A DNA stretch of 64,000 bases from Chryseobacterium soldanellicola (GCF_900100115.1 NZ_FNKL01000002.1:620001-684000), one strand, 5' to 3'; shown: positions 51,333 to 60,870, counted from the stretch's first letter. Numbers and translations: made by a program. The notes: a model not told the origin generated them from the sequence alone.

Positions 51333-53365
51333 TGCAGGAAATTCAGAAAAAGCAGGTACTTTTAGTAGGGAATCCCAACGTAGGAAAGTCAACGGTTTTT
51401 AATGCGCTTTGCAACAAAAAACAAAAGACCGGAAACTACGCGGGAGTCACTGTTGCGAGCCATTCAGGATACTACAATTATGAGAATGAGGAGGTTGAGG
51501 TTGTCGATTTGCCCGGTTCTTACAGCGTATATCCGAGCTCTGAAGATGAGGCCATTTTTTCTAAATTTCTTATCGACGAGCAGAAAAATTATGCCGGCGT
51601 TATTTATATTCTTGAAGCATTAAGCTTAAAAAGAGGTCTTCTTTTATTTCAGCAGATCCAGGATCTGGGAATTCCTATGATTTTGGTGGTCAACCAGATC
51701 GATCAGGCAGAAAGAAGAGGAATTACCATTGATATTCAGAAATTTTCCGAAGCTTTAGGCATTACAATCATTCAGACCAATGCCAAACAACAAATAGGTA
51801 TTGAAGATATTAAGAAGGCGGTTTTACATAATAATTTCATTAAAGCAGAAAAACAGTCTTTTGAAACGCCGAATGAGCATAAAGATTTTATTCAAAAGAT
51901 TGCTTCCCATAAAGGGATTGACAATGAGTATAAAGCATGGATGAGCCTTTCTCTGGGATCAGATCTGGGAAGAATAGATTCTATTATCGAGCAAATGAAT
52001 GCTCCGGATTCTAAAAGCTTGGTTCCGAAAAGATTACAGGTTCAGGAAACGGTAAGAAGATACCAGAATGTTGATAAAATTTTATCAAATGTTATTTCAA
52101 AAAAACCGCAGTTTAAAGAATTATTAACAGAAAAATTAGATAAAGTTCTCGTTCATAAATTCTGGGGATATGTCGTTTTTTTAGCTATATTATTGATTAT
52201 TTTTCAATGTGTTTTCTTCCTTGCAGAATATCCGATGAGCTGGATCGATGATTTTTTTTCATGGCTGTCTGCTTTTACGGGGCAACATTTGCCGGAAGGC
52301 CCGGTAAATTCACTAATTTCAAACGGAATTGTTCCCGGATTAGGAGGAATTATTGTCTTTGCACCACAAATCGGTATCTTATTATATTTCTTATATTTAT
52401 TAGAAGATTCAGGATATATGGCGAGGGTTGTTTTCCTGATGGACAGGCTTTTACGGCCATTCGGGTTAAACGGTAAAAGCATCGTTCCGCTGGTTTCAGG
52501 AACAGCTTGTGCGATTCCGGCTGTGATTTCAACAAGAAATATTGAAAACGTTAAAGAAAGATTATTAACCATTCTGGTAACGCCTTTTATGACGTGCTCG
52601 GCAAGGCTTCCTGTTTACAGCATCATTATTGGCTTAATCATTTCAGACGGCTCTTTTTTAGGAATAAAATACAAAGCATTAGTTTTAATGGGCATGTATT
52701 TGTTAGGTTTCGTTGTTGCGTTATTTTCAGCGGCAATTCTTAATAAATTCATTAAAAGTAAAGGAAAAACATATCTGGTAATGGATTTGCCGACTTACAA
52801 AAAACCGCTTTTCGGATACGATCTTAAAATGGTTTTGGGTAAAGTATGGGATTTTATTACAGGGGCAGGAAAAATTATTTTCATCGTAAGTATCATCATT
52901 TGGTTTCTGAGTTATTTCGGGCCAAAACAAAAGCCGGATCAGTTGGTGGCCACAAATGTACAGCTTGACCATTCTTATTTGGCGAAAATGGGAAAAGGAA
53001 TCGAGCCCGTAATTGCACCACTCGGGTACGACTGGAAAATGGGAGTGGGAATTTTGACAAGTTTCGTCGCAAGAGAAGTATTCGTCGGAACAATGTCAAC
53101 ACTGTACAGCCTTGATGATGATGCCCCGGAAGGAAAAGTAATTGATAAAATGAGGAATGACGTAAAACCGAACGGCGAAAAAGTCTTCAATTTTGCGACC
53201 GGAGTTTCCGTACTTTTATTCTACGCATTTGCAATGCAGTGTGTTTCTACACTTGCAGTAGTTTACAGAGAAACCAAAAGCTGGAAATGGACCGGCTTTC
53301 AGGTTGTGATGATGACAGGTTTGGCATATTTTGTGTCAATGTTAGTATATCAAATATTAAAATAA
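51332..53365 (+). CDS. feoB: FeoB, ferrous iron transporter
   Basis: A 677-residue inner-membrane protein. The N-terminal G domain has GNPNVGKST (G1), DLPGSYS (G3) and NQID (G4), followed by the GDI-like helical spacer and two Gate regions: SGTACAIPAVISTRNIEN and FMTCSARLPVY in the first, VAREVFVGTM in the second. The Cys residues of the Gate motifs implicated in Fe(II) passage are kept. It is the core of the feoA-feoB-Cys-rich protein operon. The assignment is secure. Confidence 0.97.
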   Translation: MQEIQKKQVLLVGNPNVGKSTVFNALCNKKQKTGNYAGVTVASHSGYYNYENEEVEVVDLPGSYSVYPSSEDEAIFSKFLIDEQKNYAGVIYILEALSLKRGLLLFQQIQDLGIPMILVVNQIDQAERRGITIDIQKFSEALGITIIQTNAKQQIGIEDIKKAVLHNNFIKAEKQSFETPNEHKDFIQKIASHKGIDNEYKAWMSLSLGSDLGRIDSIIEQMNAPDSKSLVPKRLQVQETVRRYQNVDKILSNVISKKPQFKELLTEKLDKVLVHKFWGYVVFLAILLIIFQCVFFLAEYPMSWIDDFFSWLSAFTGQHLPEGPVNSLISNGIVPGLGGIIVFAPQIGILLYFLYLLEDSGYMARVVFLMDRLLRPFGLNGKSIVPLVSGTACAIPAVISTRNIENVKERLLTILVTPFMTCSARLPVYSIIIGLIISDGSFLGIKYKALVLMGMYLLGFVVALFSAAILNKFIKSKGKTYLVMDLPTYKKPLFGYDLKMVLGKVWDFITGAGKIIFIVSIIIWFLSYFGPKQKPDQLVATNVQLDHSYLAKMGKGIEPVIAPLGYDWKMGVGILTSFVAREVFVGTMSTLYSLDDDAPEGKVIDKMRNDVKPNGEKVFNFATGVSVLLFYAFAMQCVSTLAVVYRETKSWKWTGFQVVMMTGLAYFVSMLVYQILK

Positions 53366-53517
53366 TGAATTCTTCATTGATTATACAATACGTAATTATC
53401 TTGGCAGTTGTTGCATTTGCCTGCTACTCTTTGTTTAAGATACTTAGGAAGAATTTTGCACCGAAAAAATTCAGCTCAAAAAGAACAAATTGCGACAAAG
53501 ATTGCGGCTGCTCATAG
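53365..53517 (+). CDS. FeoB-associated Cys-rich membrane protein
   Basis: A 50-residue protein starting at the ATG that overlaps the feoB stop by one base (TAATG). One N-terminal membrane helix (IIQYVIILAVVAFACYSLFKI) is followed by a basic segment and a Cys-rich end, NCDKDCGCS. This matches the small proteins that follow feoB in many genomes and may hold iron or replace FeoC. A longer in-frame reading from 53239 would run inside feoB and is not used. Confidence 0.88.
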   Translation: MNSSLIIQYVIILAVVAFACYSLFKILRKNFAPKKFSSKRTNCDKDCGCS

Positions 53518-53537
53518 AATTAAAACCTATGTAATAA

Positions 53538-53576
53538 TTTAATTCAAAATAATGTGTAATTTCATCTTGAATTAAA
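53538..53576 (+). terminator. Weak A/T stem-loop after the feo operon
   Basis: TTTAATTCAA (53538-53547) pairs perfectly with TTGAATTAAA (53567-53576). It is A/T only, with no T-run, so a terminator role is uncertain. Confidence 0.35.
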
Positions 53577-53586
53577 ACACAATGAT

Positions 53587-54606
53587 TTGAATCAGAAAAC
53601 AGTATATCTTATCTTTTATTTGTCTTTTTTTATTTCGAATGCACAAACAAAAAAGGACAGCATAAAAATCGTTTCCTACGAAGATCAGGTAATGGTCAGG
53701 GTAAATTTTGATACTAATATAGAAGACTTTATCGTTAATGAAAAAGGAGAAGCCATTTCAAAAACCAAAATTTCAATAAATAATAAAATCAATACTTCTC
53801 TTTCTCTTGATTACCGGATTATAAGTGCAAGTATTTCTTTTGCGCCCAATTTCATTCCCGGAAATAATGACAATGAGCTGAAAGGTAAAAGCTCGTACTC
53901 AGATTTTAAATTAAGGTTTTTCCCTAAAAGCTTTATCCAGACTCTTTATTATAAGAATATGAAAGGGTTTTACATAAAAAATATGGAAGATCTTATTCCG
54001 GATTGGCAGAAAAGTGACGGTTATTTATTATTTCCCGAATTGCGTGTTCAGAGTTTTGGTGGGATTACAGCTTATTCTTTTAATAAAGATTTCTCCCTGA
54101 AAAGTATTTATTACCAGAGAGAATGGCAAAAGCAGAGCAACGGAAGTCTTGTTCCGTCTTTGGAATATGATTTAACGTATTTTAAAGATACGATTGATAA
54201 TCTGAAAAGCAAAGAAACCCAATACAATCTGGGAATTAATCTTGGCTATTATTATAATTGGGTAATTACGGAAAAAGTGAATATTTCACCTTTTGCATTT
54301 GCCGGAATCGGAGGAAAATGGTCTTCATTTCAGGAAGATTTAAAAGACGGAACCCAATCTTCAAAAGAAAATAACAAATATTTCACTAAAAAATTCGGCG
54401 GCGGAATTCATATCGGATATAATACAGAAAGGGTTTTGTTTGGAGGAAAATTAAATTATACCTCATATAATTATAAGCAGGATGCCAGCTCACATGTTCA
54501 GAACAATAATGTCTACGGGTTGCTTTACATAGGTTATCGTTTTGCACCGCCAAAAGTGATAAAAGAAAACTATGACAAACTACAAAAGAAGGTTCCTATT
54601 TTATAA
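53587..54606 (+). CDS. DUF4421 outer-membrane protein
   Basis: A 339-residue exported protein starting with TTG at 53587; a signal peptide follows (TVYLIFYLSFFISNAQ). The motif order ISASISFAPNFIPGNNDNELKGKSSYSDFKLRFF (shown in part) and repeated amphipathic strands ending in aromatic residues match DUF4421, a Bacteroidota barrel-like family of unknown function. About 8-10 strands are predicted by eye, such as YNLGINLGYYYNWVI and FGGGIHIGYN. It may be an outer-membrane barrel without a plug. Confidence 0.78.
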   Translation: MNQKTVYLIFYLSFFISNAQTKKDSIKIVSYEDQVMVRVNFDTNIEDFIVNEKGEAISKTKISINNKINTSLSLDYRIISASISFAPNFIPGNNDNELKGKSSYSDFKLRFFPKSFIQTLYYKNMKGFYIKNMEDLIPDWQKSDGYLLFPELRVQSFGGITAYSFNKDFSLKSIYYQREWQKQSNGSLVPSLEYDLTYFKDTIDNLKSKETQYNLGINLGYYYNWVITEKVNISPFAFAGIGGKWSSFQEDLKDGTQSSKENNKYFTKKFGGGIHIGYNTERVLFGGKLNYTSYNYKQDASSHVQNNNVYGLLYIGYRFAPPKVIKENYDKLQKKVPIL

Positions 54607-54689
54607 GTATCTTTGCACCGGAATTTAAATAAAAATAAATATAGGATTTCGAATTTTATTTATTTTTGTGAAAATACATCACAAATGAC

Positions 54690-55529
54690 ATGAAAAAAGA
54701 ATTAATAGAAGAGCTCTTTTTAAAATTTGAAAATGCTTCACATTTGTATAAAGATATTGAGTGTTGGAGTGCTAGAGATTTACAGGAAATTCTCAATTAT
54801 ACAAAATGGGATAACTTTTTAAAGGTTATTGAAAAAGCAAAAAAGGCTTGTGAAAATGTTGGAGAAGACGTTCAAAACCATTTTGCCGATATCGGGAAAA
54901 TGGTCTTATTAGGAAGTGGTTCTGAAAGAGAAATTTCAGATTTAGCTTTAACTCGGTATGGTTGTTATTTAGTTGCTCAAAATGGGGATAGCTCGAAAAG
55001 TGAAATCGCCTTTGCTCAAACTTATTTTGCTGTTCAGACAAGAAAACAAGAGATTATTGAGAAAAGACTTTTAGATGTTGCGAGAGTAACGGCAAGAGAA
55101 AAGTTATCAAAAACAGAGAAAAAACTTTCAGGTATTATTTATGAAAGAGGGGTTGATGATAAAAGTTTTTCAGTAATCCGTTCCAAAGGAGATCAGGCTT
55201 TGTTTGGCGGCTTTACTACAAACGAGATGAAAAAAAAGCTTAATGTCCCACAATCTAGGGCTCTTGCTGATTTTCTTCCCACATTGACAATTAAGGCAAA
55301 AGATTTTGCAACTGAATTGACAAGTCATAATGTTGTTGAAAAAGATTTAAATGGGGATGTTCAGATTACTAATGAACATATTGAAAATAATTTAGCAGTA
55401 AGAAAAATGTTGGGAGAAAGAGGCATAAGACCTGAAAGTCTACCAGCTTTAGAAGATATTAAAAAAGTTCAGCGAAAATTGGACGGAGACGAAAAGAAAA
55501 TTTTAAAACAAACTAAGAAAAAAGAATAA
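54690..55529 (+). CDS. dinD: DNA-damage-inducible protein D (DinD)
   Basis: A 279-residue protein of the DinD/BRO-N-like family: YWSARDLQEIL-like start (ECWSARDLQEILNYTKWDNF), HFADIGKMV and the highly conserved SLALTRYGCYLVAQNGD-type segment. The C-terminal half (GIIYERGVDDKSF, PQSRALADFLPTLTIKAKDFA) is the DinD-specific part. E. coli DinD inhibits RecA filament activity and is SOS-induced; no LexA box could be identified here. Its stop overlaps the glmM start by one base. A -7 box (TATTTTTG, 54661-54668) lies ahead. Confidence 0.92.
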   Translation: MKKELIEELFLKFENASHLYKDIECWSARDLQEILNYTKWDNFLKVIEKAKKACENVGEDVQNHFADIGKMVLLGSGSEREISDLALTRYGCYLVAQNGDSSKSEIAFAQTYFAVQTRKQEIIEKRLLDVARVTAREKLSKTEKKLSGIIYERGVDDKSFSVIRSKGDQALFGGFTTNEMKKKLNVPQSRALADFLPTLTIKAKDFATELTSHNVVEKDLNGDVQITNEHIENNLAVRKMLGERGIRPESLPALEDIKKVQRKLDGDEKKILKQTKKKE

Positions 55530-56911
55530 TGTCGTTAATCAAATCGATTTCAGGGATTAGAGGTACAATTGGCGGAAAAGTAAATGATAATTTAACGCCT
55601 TTGGATGTCGTGAAATTTGCTTCCGCTTTCGGAACCTGGCTTCAGAACAATAAAAATAAAAATGATCTTACCCTTGTCATAGGAAGAGACGCCAGAATTT
55701 CCGGATCAATGGTTAATTCTTTGGTTACGGCGACATTGCAGGGATTGGGAATTAATGTCGTGGATTTAGGGCTTTCAACAACACCGACGGTTGAAATTAT
55801 GGTTCCCGAACTTAAAGCTGACGGAGGAATCATCCTTACCGCTTCCCACAACCCAAAACAATGGAATGCGCTAAAATTATTAAATGATAAAGGAGAATTC
55901 ATCACAGGAGAAAATGGAGCAGAAGTTCTTGCTTTGGCTGAAAGCGAGGATTTCAACTATGCAGAAGTAGATGATTTAGGGAAATATGAAACGAGAGATG
56001 ATGCTTTTGATATTCATATTCAACAGATTCTTGATCTGCCGATGGTAGATGCAGAAGCAATTAAAGCAAAAGGATTTAAAGTCGTTTTGGATGCCGTGAA
56101 TTCTACGGGAGGGATTGCAATTCCGATGTTATTGGATAAATTGGGATGTGAGACCATAAAATTATATTGCGAGCCAAACGGGCAATTTCCACACAATCCG
56201 GAACCTTTGAAGGAACATTTGGGAGATATTTGCGAATTGGTAAAAAAAGAAAATGCCGATTTCGGAGTTGTGGTTGACCCGGATGTTGACAGATTGGCTT
56301 TAATCGATGAAAAAGGCGAGATGTTCGGCGAAGAATATACATTGGTTGCCGTTGCAGATTATTTACTGAAAAATAAAAATGGCGTGGCTATTTCAAACCT
56401 TTCTTCAAGCCGCGCTTTGAGAGATGTTGCGCACGCCCACAATTCGGAATATTTTGCAAGTGCTGTCGGAGAAGTAAATGTAGTTACTTTAATGAAGGAG
56501 AAAAATGCAGTGATCGGAGGAGAAGGAAACGGAGGAATTATCTATCCTGATTTGCATTACGGAAGAGATTCTTTGGTAGGTGTGGCGTTATTTTTGACTC
56601 ATTTAGCAAAGGAAAATAAGACTGTTTCTGAGTTGAGAGCAGGATATCCAAGCTATTTTATGGGGAAAAAGAAAATTGAATTGACTCCCGAAATTAACGT
56701 AGATGATATTTTAACTAAAATGGAAAAAGAATATCAAAATGAAGAGGTTTCTACGGTAGACGGCGTAAAAATAGATTTTGAAAACAATTGGGTTCACCTT
56801 CGTAAATCGAATACAGAGCCGATTATCAGGATTTATACGGAGGCTAAATCTCAGGAAGAAGCCGACAAATTAGGGGATGATATCATCGCTAAAATCAAAA
56901 GTTTGATTTAA
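55529..56911 (+). CDS. glmM: Phosphoglucosamine mutase
   Basis: Converts glucosamine-6-phosphate to glucosamine-1-phosphate on the way to UDP-GlcNAc for peptidoglycan and LPS. The 460-residue length is standard for the alpha-D-phosphohexomutase family. GIRGTIGG starts the protein. The active phosphoserine lies in TASHNPKQWN, the metal loop is DPDVDRLALID, the sugar loop is GEGNGGI, and the phosphate-binding loop is RKSNTEPIIRIY. Some relatives in this family act as phosphomannomutase, but GEGNGG and the context favour GlmM. It is translationally coupled to dinD by TAATG. Confidence 0.9.
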   Translation: MSLIKSISGIRGTIGGKVNDNLTPLDVVKFASAFGTWLQNNKNKNDLTLVIGRDARISGSMVNSLVTATLQGLGINVVDLGLSTTPTVEIMVPELKADGGIILTASHNPKQWNALKLLNDKGEFITGENGAEVLALAESEDFNYAEVDDLGKYETRDDAFDIHIQQILDLPMVDAEAIKAKGFKVVLDAVNSTGGIAIPMLLDKLGCETIKLYCEPNGQFPHNPEPLKEHLGDICELVKKENADFGVVVDPDVDRLALIDEKGEMFGEEYTLVAVADYLLKNKNGVAISNLSSSRALRDVAHAHNSEYFASAVGEVNVVTLMKEKNAVIGGEGNGGIIYPDLHYGRDSLVGVALFLTHLAKENKTVSELRAGYPSYFMGKKKIELTPEINVDDILTKMEKEYQNEEVSTVDGVKIDFENNWVHLRKSNTEPIIRIYTEAKSQEEADKLGDDIIAKIKSLI

Positions 56912-57126
56912 TAAAATTGAGAGGAACATTTTATTTAAACAAATCAAAAAAAAAGGTGGTTATATTAAATAAAAGTTAGGAATTAAGGCAATATCTACCT
57001 CAAAAATTTAAAGCGGATTTCATCATTTTAAAAATAATTATTATTAACTTTATAGTACTAAGATTTTCAGAACCGAGTATTTGTATATCTCATATCTCAA
57101 GTCTTAAATCTTAAAACTGTTTTATA

Positions 57127-58512
57127 TTGGAAGAATATTTTGGAAATGAACTTGTAAAAAAGTTCGAGGAAATGATGGAAAATAATGATGAATTCTACTT
57201 TGATACAGAAGAGTTGGAAGACATCATTGTTTACTACTTGGAGCTGGGCGACTTTAATTATGCCGATACTGCGGTTAATTATGGTCTGAAGCTTCATCCC
57301 AATTCCTTAGACATCAAGATCAAAAAACTTGAAGTTCTGCTGGAATGGGAAGAATATAGTACGGCAAAGGAGCTTATCGATGAGTTAAAGGGCTCTTCTA
57401 TGGAGAACACAGACTTTTTGGTGTGCTACGCGAAGTATTATTCGAACCTAGGAAATCCTAGAAAATCCATTGAAATTTGTAAAATAGCATTAGAATTAAA
57501 AGAAGAAGAGAATTTTCTTCACAACTTTATTGCAGATGAATATGTGAATTTAGGAGATCCTTTTAACGCTCTTAAACATTATAAGCAGGCACTTAAAGAA
57601 GATCCTACGGATGAATATTCGCTGGAAAACTGCATGGTTTGCTTTGCAGATTTGAATAAGAGTGAGGAGGCGATTGCCTTTCTTAATGAATATTTGGATG
57701 AGTTTGCCTATTCTGAAACCGCCTGGCTGGAATATGGGCAGTTTTATTTCAACAGAAAAAATTATGAAGAAGCAATAAAAGGATACGACTATTTATTGGC
57801 GATCAATTCAGCTTCTGTTGGGGTTTATGCCAATAAAGCAGCCTGTTATGAAGCGTTAGGGCAATATAAAAAAGCGATCGAAGTATATGAAGAAATGCTT
57901 GAGCTGGAATACACAAAAGCATTCACATTTTACAAAATCGGGCTTTGTTATAAGGCTTTAAAACAGTCGATTGTAGCCTTAAATGCATTTCAGAAATCGT
58001 TGAGAGAAGATCCACAGTTTTATCTTGCGATGATGGAGCAATCTTATCTTTACGAGGAAATGGGCGGCATGTCGGAAGCGTTGCACTTTGCAAAAGAAGC
58101 GACTCATTTAAACGAAAATAATCTTGATTATCAGAAAAGATTAGCCTTTCTGTTTATTGATGCAGGAAAGTTTGAGGAAAGCCTTTCATGTCTGAAAAAA
58201 CTGGTGGACGCAGAACCTACAAGATTCTACAACTGGTATGCTTATTCAGAAGTACTGATGCTTTTGGGCGAATACGAGGAAGCTGTTACGTTGCTTATCA
58301 AAGCAATAAAATCACATAACAGAGCCGAATTGTATTATCAGTTAAGCAATTGCTACTTTAATTTAAGAGAGCAGGAAAAAGGAGCTCAATCGCTTCAGGA
58401 TGCTTTGGACCTTGATCCGTCTTTGGCAAGGGATATGCAGAAAAAATATCCTTTCATAAAAGATGAGGTGAAAAAAGTAAAAGCAAAAGTAAAAAAGAAG
58501 ACTGATAAATAA
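57127..58512 (+). CDS. Tetratricopeptide-repeat protein
   Basis: A 461-residue cytoplasmic protein with TTG start at 57127, giving MEEYFGNELVKKFEEMM as seen in related flavobacterial proteins. There is no signal peptide. The chain has about 10-12 TPR units (for example DPFNALKHYKQALKEDPTDEYS, NYEEAIKGYDYLLAINSASVGVYAN, KKAIEVYEEMLELEY) and a Lys-rich end KKVKAKVKKKTDK. It is a scaffold or co-chaperone-type protein of unknown partner. It is a single gene. Confidence 0.8.
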   Translation: MEEYFGNELVKKFEEMMENNDEFYFDTEELEDIIVYYLELGDFNYADTAVNYGLKLHPNSLDIKIKKLEVLLEWEEYSTAKELIDELKGSSMENTDFLVCYAKYYSNLGNPRKSIEICKIALELKEEENFLHNFIADEYVNLGDPFNALKHYKQALKEDPTDEYSLENCMVCFADLNKSEEAIAFLNEYLDEFAYSETAWLEYGQFYFNRKNYEEAIKGYDYLLAINSASVGVYANKAACYEALGQYKKAIEVYEEMLELEYTKAFTFYKIGLCYKALKQSIVALNAFQKSLREDPQFYLAMMEQSYLYEEMGGMSEALHFAKEATHLNENNLDYQKRLAFLFIDAGKFEESLSCLKKLVDAEPTRFYNWYAYSEVLMLLGEYEEAVTLLIKAIKSHNRAELYYQLSNCYFNLREQEKGAQSLQDALDLDPSLARDMQKKYPFIKDEVKKVKAKVKKKTDK

Positions 58513-58608
58513 GGAAGCTTTAAAAGTTTCGCTTAAAATCAGAATAATTCACACTTTATTTAACTCAATTAGCTTAAATGACTTAGCGGTTAAATTAAAA
58601 ATAATTTT

Positions 58609-58638
58609 AATAAATCCTGCAGCAATGCGGGATTTATT
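58609..58638. terminator. Bidirectional terminator, TPR gene / DMT exporter
   Basis: AATAAATCCTGC pairs with GCGGGATTTATT (one wobble) around AGCAAT, then TTTTTT. It overlaps the last codons of the exporter gene on the minus strand. Confidence 0.8.
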
Positions 58639-59521
58639 TTTTTATCACGTTTGGTTTTGTTCTTAAAAAGATCAGTCCTGCGAGAATAATGCCTGCGCCC
58701 ACAAACTGTAAAGGAGTGAGTTTTTCGCCATCTAAAAAGCCCCAGATAATCGCCACAATAGGCATTAACAATGTTACTGTTGATGCAAAAAGAGGAGAAG
58801 AAACTTTCAGCAAACGATAATTCATCATCATGGCCAGCCCTGTCCCGAAAACAGATAATAAGCTTACAAACATTAATCCCAACAGGGTATCTTTCGAAAA
58901 AGTGAATGTTGAAAAGAATCCCGTAAAGCTTAAAGCAATTAATGAAGGAAAAAATAAAACAAAAGAGAACACAAAAGCAGATAAAACCGTTGAAGAAACC
59001 TCCATTAGTTTAGATTTTACCGTTGTTGTGCTTACTGCGTAACAAAATGTTGCCAATAAAAGCAGTAAAATCGGAATTAGCTTAAATTCTCCGCCGTCAC
59101 CGCCTCCGAAAGCAAGCAGGCAAACCCCGGTAAAGCTTATTAAAGTCCCGAAAATCTGTGTTTTTGTTGTTTGAAATTTCCAGATTAAAGCGCCGACGAT
59201 GATCACAAAAATCGGCATCATCGAATTAATAATTCCCGCAATGCTGCTGCTCACTTCGGTTTCCGCGATAGGAAATAAAAACATCGGAATAAAATTCCCT
59301 GTCACTGCAGCCAAAAGAAGCCATTTCAGGTGTTTTTTCGGAAATAATTTACGCTTCGAAATCGCAATGGGCATTAAAATAATTCCGGCTATCAAAACTC
59401 TCAAAGCTCCGACTTGGTAAGGATTAAAATGTTCTAAAGATTTTTTAATTAAAATAAAAGAAGATCCCCAAATAATGCTCAGGATGATCAAAAGAATCCA
59501 TTTTTCTCTATCTGCGTTCAT
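58634..59521 (-). CDS. EamA/DMT-family exporter
   Basis: A 295-residue inner-membrane protein with ten predicted helices in two EamA repeats. The first repeat begins WILLIILSIIWGSSFILIK with the typical W-G-S motif, and the second contains LLATFCYAVSTTTVKSKLM. The C-terminal helices (LMPIVAIIWGFLDGEKLTPLQFVGAGIILAG in part) are characteristic of drug/metabolite exporters. The substrate is unknown. It overlaps the aat gene by 14 bases and is co-transcribed after it. Confidence 0.9.
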   Translation of the reverse strand: MNADREKWILLIILSIIWGSSFILIKKSLEHFNPYQVGALRVLIAGIILMPIAISKRKLFPKKHLKWLLLAAVTGNFIPMFLFPIAETEVSSSIAGIINSMMPIFVIIVGALIWKFQTTKTQIFGTLISFTGVCLLAFGGGDGGEFKLIPILLLLLATFCYAVSTTTVKSKLMEVSSTVLSAFVFSFVLFFPSLIALSFTGFFSTFTFSKDTLLGLMFVSLLSVFGTGLAMMMNYRLLKVSSPLFASTVTLLMPIVAIIWGFLDGEKLTPLQFVGAGIILAGLIFLRTKPNVIKK

Positions 59522-60161
59522 TGTTTTTGTGTAAAATTTTTAAAAACTCTCTTTTAGGAATCATTTTGGCGCCTAAGCTTTCGAGATGTTCTGTATGAGA
59601 TTGGCAGTCAATTAATTCAATATCGTTTTTATGGTTTTCAACAAAATGAATAAATCCTGCTTTTGAGGCATTGCTTACTTTAGAAAACATGCTTTCGCCA
59701 CAGAAAACATGCCCGATTTGGAGTCCGTAAAATCCACCGACCAGCTCGCCATTTTGCCAGACTTCAATGCTTTTTGCCAGTCCGTATTCATGAAGCTTAA
59801 TGAAAGATTCCATTAATTCGTCCGAAAGCCAGGTTCCGTTTTGGCCTTTTCGGATTGTCTGCTGGCAGTTTTTGATAATTTCCCTGAAATTTTGGTTTTC
59901 CGTAAAGGTGAAAATATTTCTGTTTAAAATCTTTCTCATCGATTTTGAAACTTTCAGCTCATCAGGAAACAGAACAAATCTTGGATCCGGGCTCCACCAG
60001 AGAATTTCTTCCCCCGGATTAAACCAGGGAAAAATCCCCAGCTGATAGGCAAACCAAATTCTTTCAACAGAAACATCGCCCCCGAAAGCCATAAGACCAT
60101 CAGGACCGTCATAAATTTCCGGATCAGGAAATGAAATCTCGTTTTCGTCTAATCGAACCAT
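59508..60161 (-). CDS. aat: Leucyl/phenylalanyl-tRNA--protein transferase
   Basis: The 217-residue enzyme transfers Leu or Phe from tRNA to N-terminal Lys/Arg of proteins, marking them for ClpS/ClpAP (N-end rule). Family motifs are FPDPE near the start, GLMAFGGDVS, GIFPWF, WWSPDPRFVL and FYGLQIGHVFCGESMFS, and the C-terminal IDCQSHTEHLESLGA. Length and motifs are normal. It is the first gene of a two-gene unit with the exporter. Confidence 0.95.
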   Translation of the reverse strand: MVRLDENEISFPDPEIYDGPDGLMAFGGDVSVERIWFAYQLGIFPWFNPGEEILWWSPDPRFVLFPDELKVSKSMRKILNRNIFTFTENQNFREIIKNCQQTIRKGQNGTWLSDELMESFIKLHEYGLAKSIEVWQNGELVGGFYGLQIGHVFCGESMFSKVSNASKAGFIHFVENHKNDIELIDCQSHTEHLESLGAKMIPKREFLKILHKNNERR

Positions 60162-60222
60162 TTTTTAGGGAAAAAAAATCCCACTTGTAAAAGCAGGATT
60201 ATTATCTGATTGTATTCTTTAA

Positions 60223-60600
60223 TTAAAAAGGTAAATCGTCGTCTTCATCTCCGGCAAAGGGGTTTTCGTTAGAAACCGGCGCCGCAGATTGAGAAGGCGA
60301 AGCTTGTGTAGGCTCCGAACCGTTGTCGAAAACTTTCTCTACTCTCCAACCTGTAATTGAGTTGAAATATTTGGTTTCACCCTGAGGAGAAACCCATTCT
60401 CTGCCTCTGATGTTGATTCCCACCTTTACATTTTCTCCTTCTTTGATATTATCCAATAAGCTGATCTTATCAGACAAAAACTCTATGTTTATCGGCTGTG
60501 GATACTGTTCCTGCGTCAAAATAACCATTTCTCTTTTCTGAAACCCGCTCGCAAATGTCTGAGCATCAAAAAGTTTCTTTACCGTTCCTTGTAATTCCAT
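60223..60600 (-). CDS. DUF3127 protein with SSB-like acidic C-terminal tail
   Basis: A 125-residue protein starting at ATG 60600 (MELQGTVKKLFD); a longer in-frame reading to 60735 has only promoter-like A/T sequence. The N-terminal 85 residues match DUF3127, a Bacteroidota OB-fold-like family (GFQKREMVILTQEQYPQPINIEF, then GRE). After a Ser/Pro/Ala linker the chain ends AGDEDDDLPF, almost the same as the DDDIPF tip of SSB that recruits repair and replication proteins. Binding of single-stranded DNA or RNA is an inference. Confidence 0.85.
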   Translation of the reverse strand: MELQGTVKKLFDAQTFASGFQKREMVILTQEQYPQPINIEFLSDKISLLDNIKEGENVKVGINIRGREWVSPQGETKYFNSITGWRVEKVFDNGSEPTQASPSQSAAPVSNENPFAGDEDDDLPF

Positions 60601-60698
60601 ATCATAAATATTAACGATGTAAAAGTAATAAAATGAAATGTAATAAAAGGGGTCCGGAAAAAAAAATACAAAATTTTTAAATTTTTTTCTAAAAATTC

Positions 60699-60728
60699 TT
60701 GCAACTAAAGAAAATTGCCCTATATTTG
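60699..60728 (+). promoter_or_regulatory. Promoter of the tRNA operon
   Basis: TTG (60699-60701), 19-base spacer, TATATTTG (60721-60728): an almost ideal flavobacterial promoter about 50 bases before the first tRNA. Confidence 0.78.
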
Positions 60729-60780
60729 CACTCACAAAAACGAAACAAGATCTTTAAAATAAAACCTTAAATAAAACAAC

Positions 60781-60862
60781 GCGGATGTGGTGTAATTGGT
60801 AGCCACGCCAGACTTAGGATCTGGTGCCGAGAGGCGTGGGGGTTCGAGTCCCTTCATCCGCA
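60781..60862 (+). tRNA. tRNA-Leu (anticodon UAG)
   Basis: Acceptor GCGGATG pairs with CATCCGC (60855-60861), discriminator A. Anticodon stem CCAGA/TCTGG with loop CTTAGGA gives UAG. A long variable arm as in class II tRNAs and a GGTTCGAGTCC T-arm are present. The 3' CCA is not encoded. Confidence 0.95.
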
Positions 60863-60870
60863 CACGTTTT

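Noticed and set aside
53239..53364. N-terminal extension of the small Cys-rich protein
   Set aside because: The extension lies inside feoB in another frame. The ATG at 53365 overlaps the feoB stop and gives the expected 50-residue protein.
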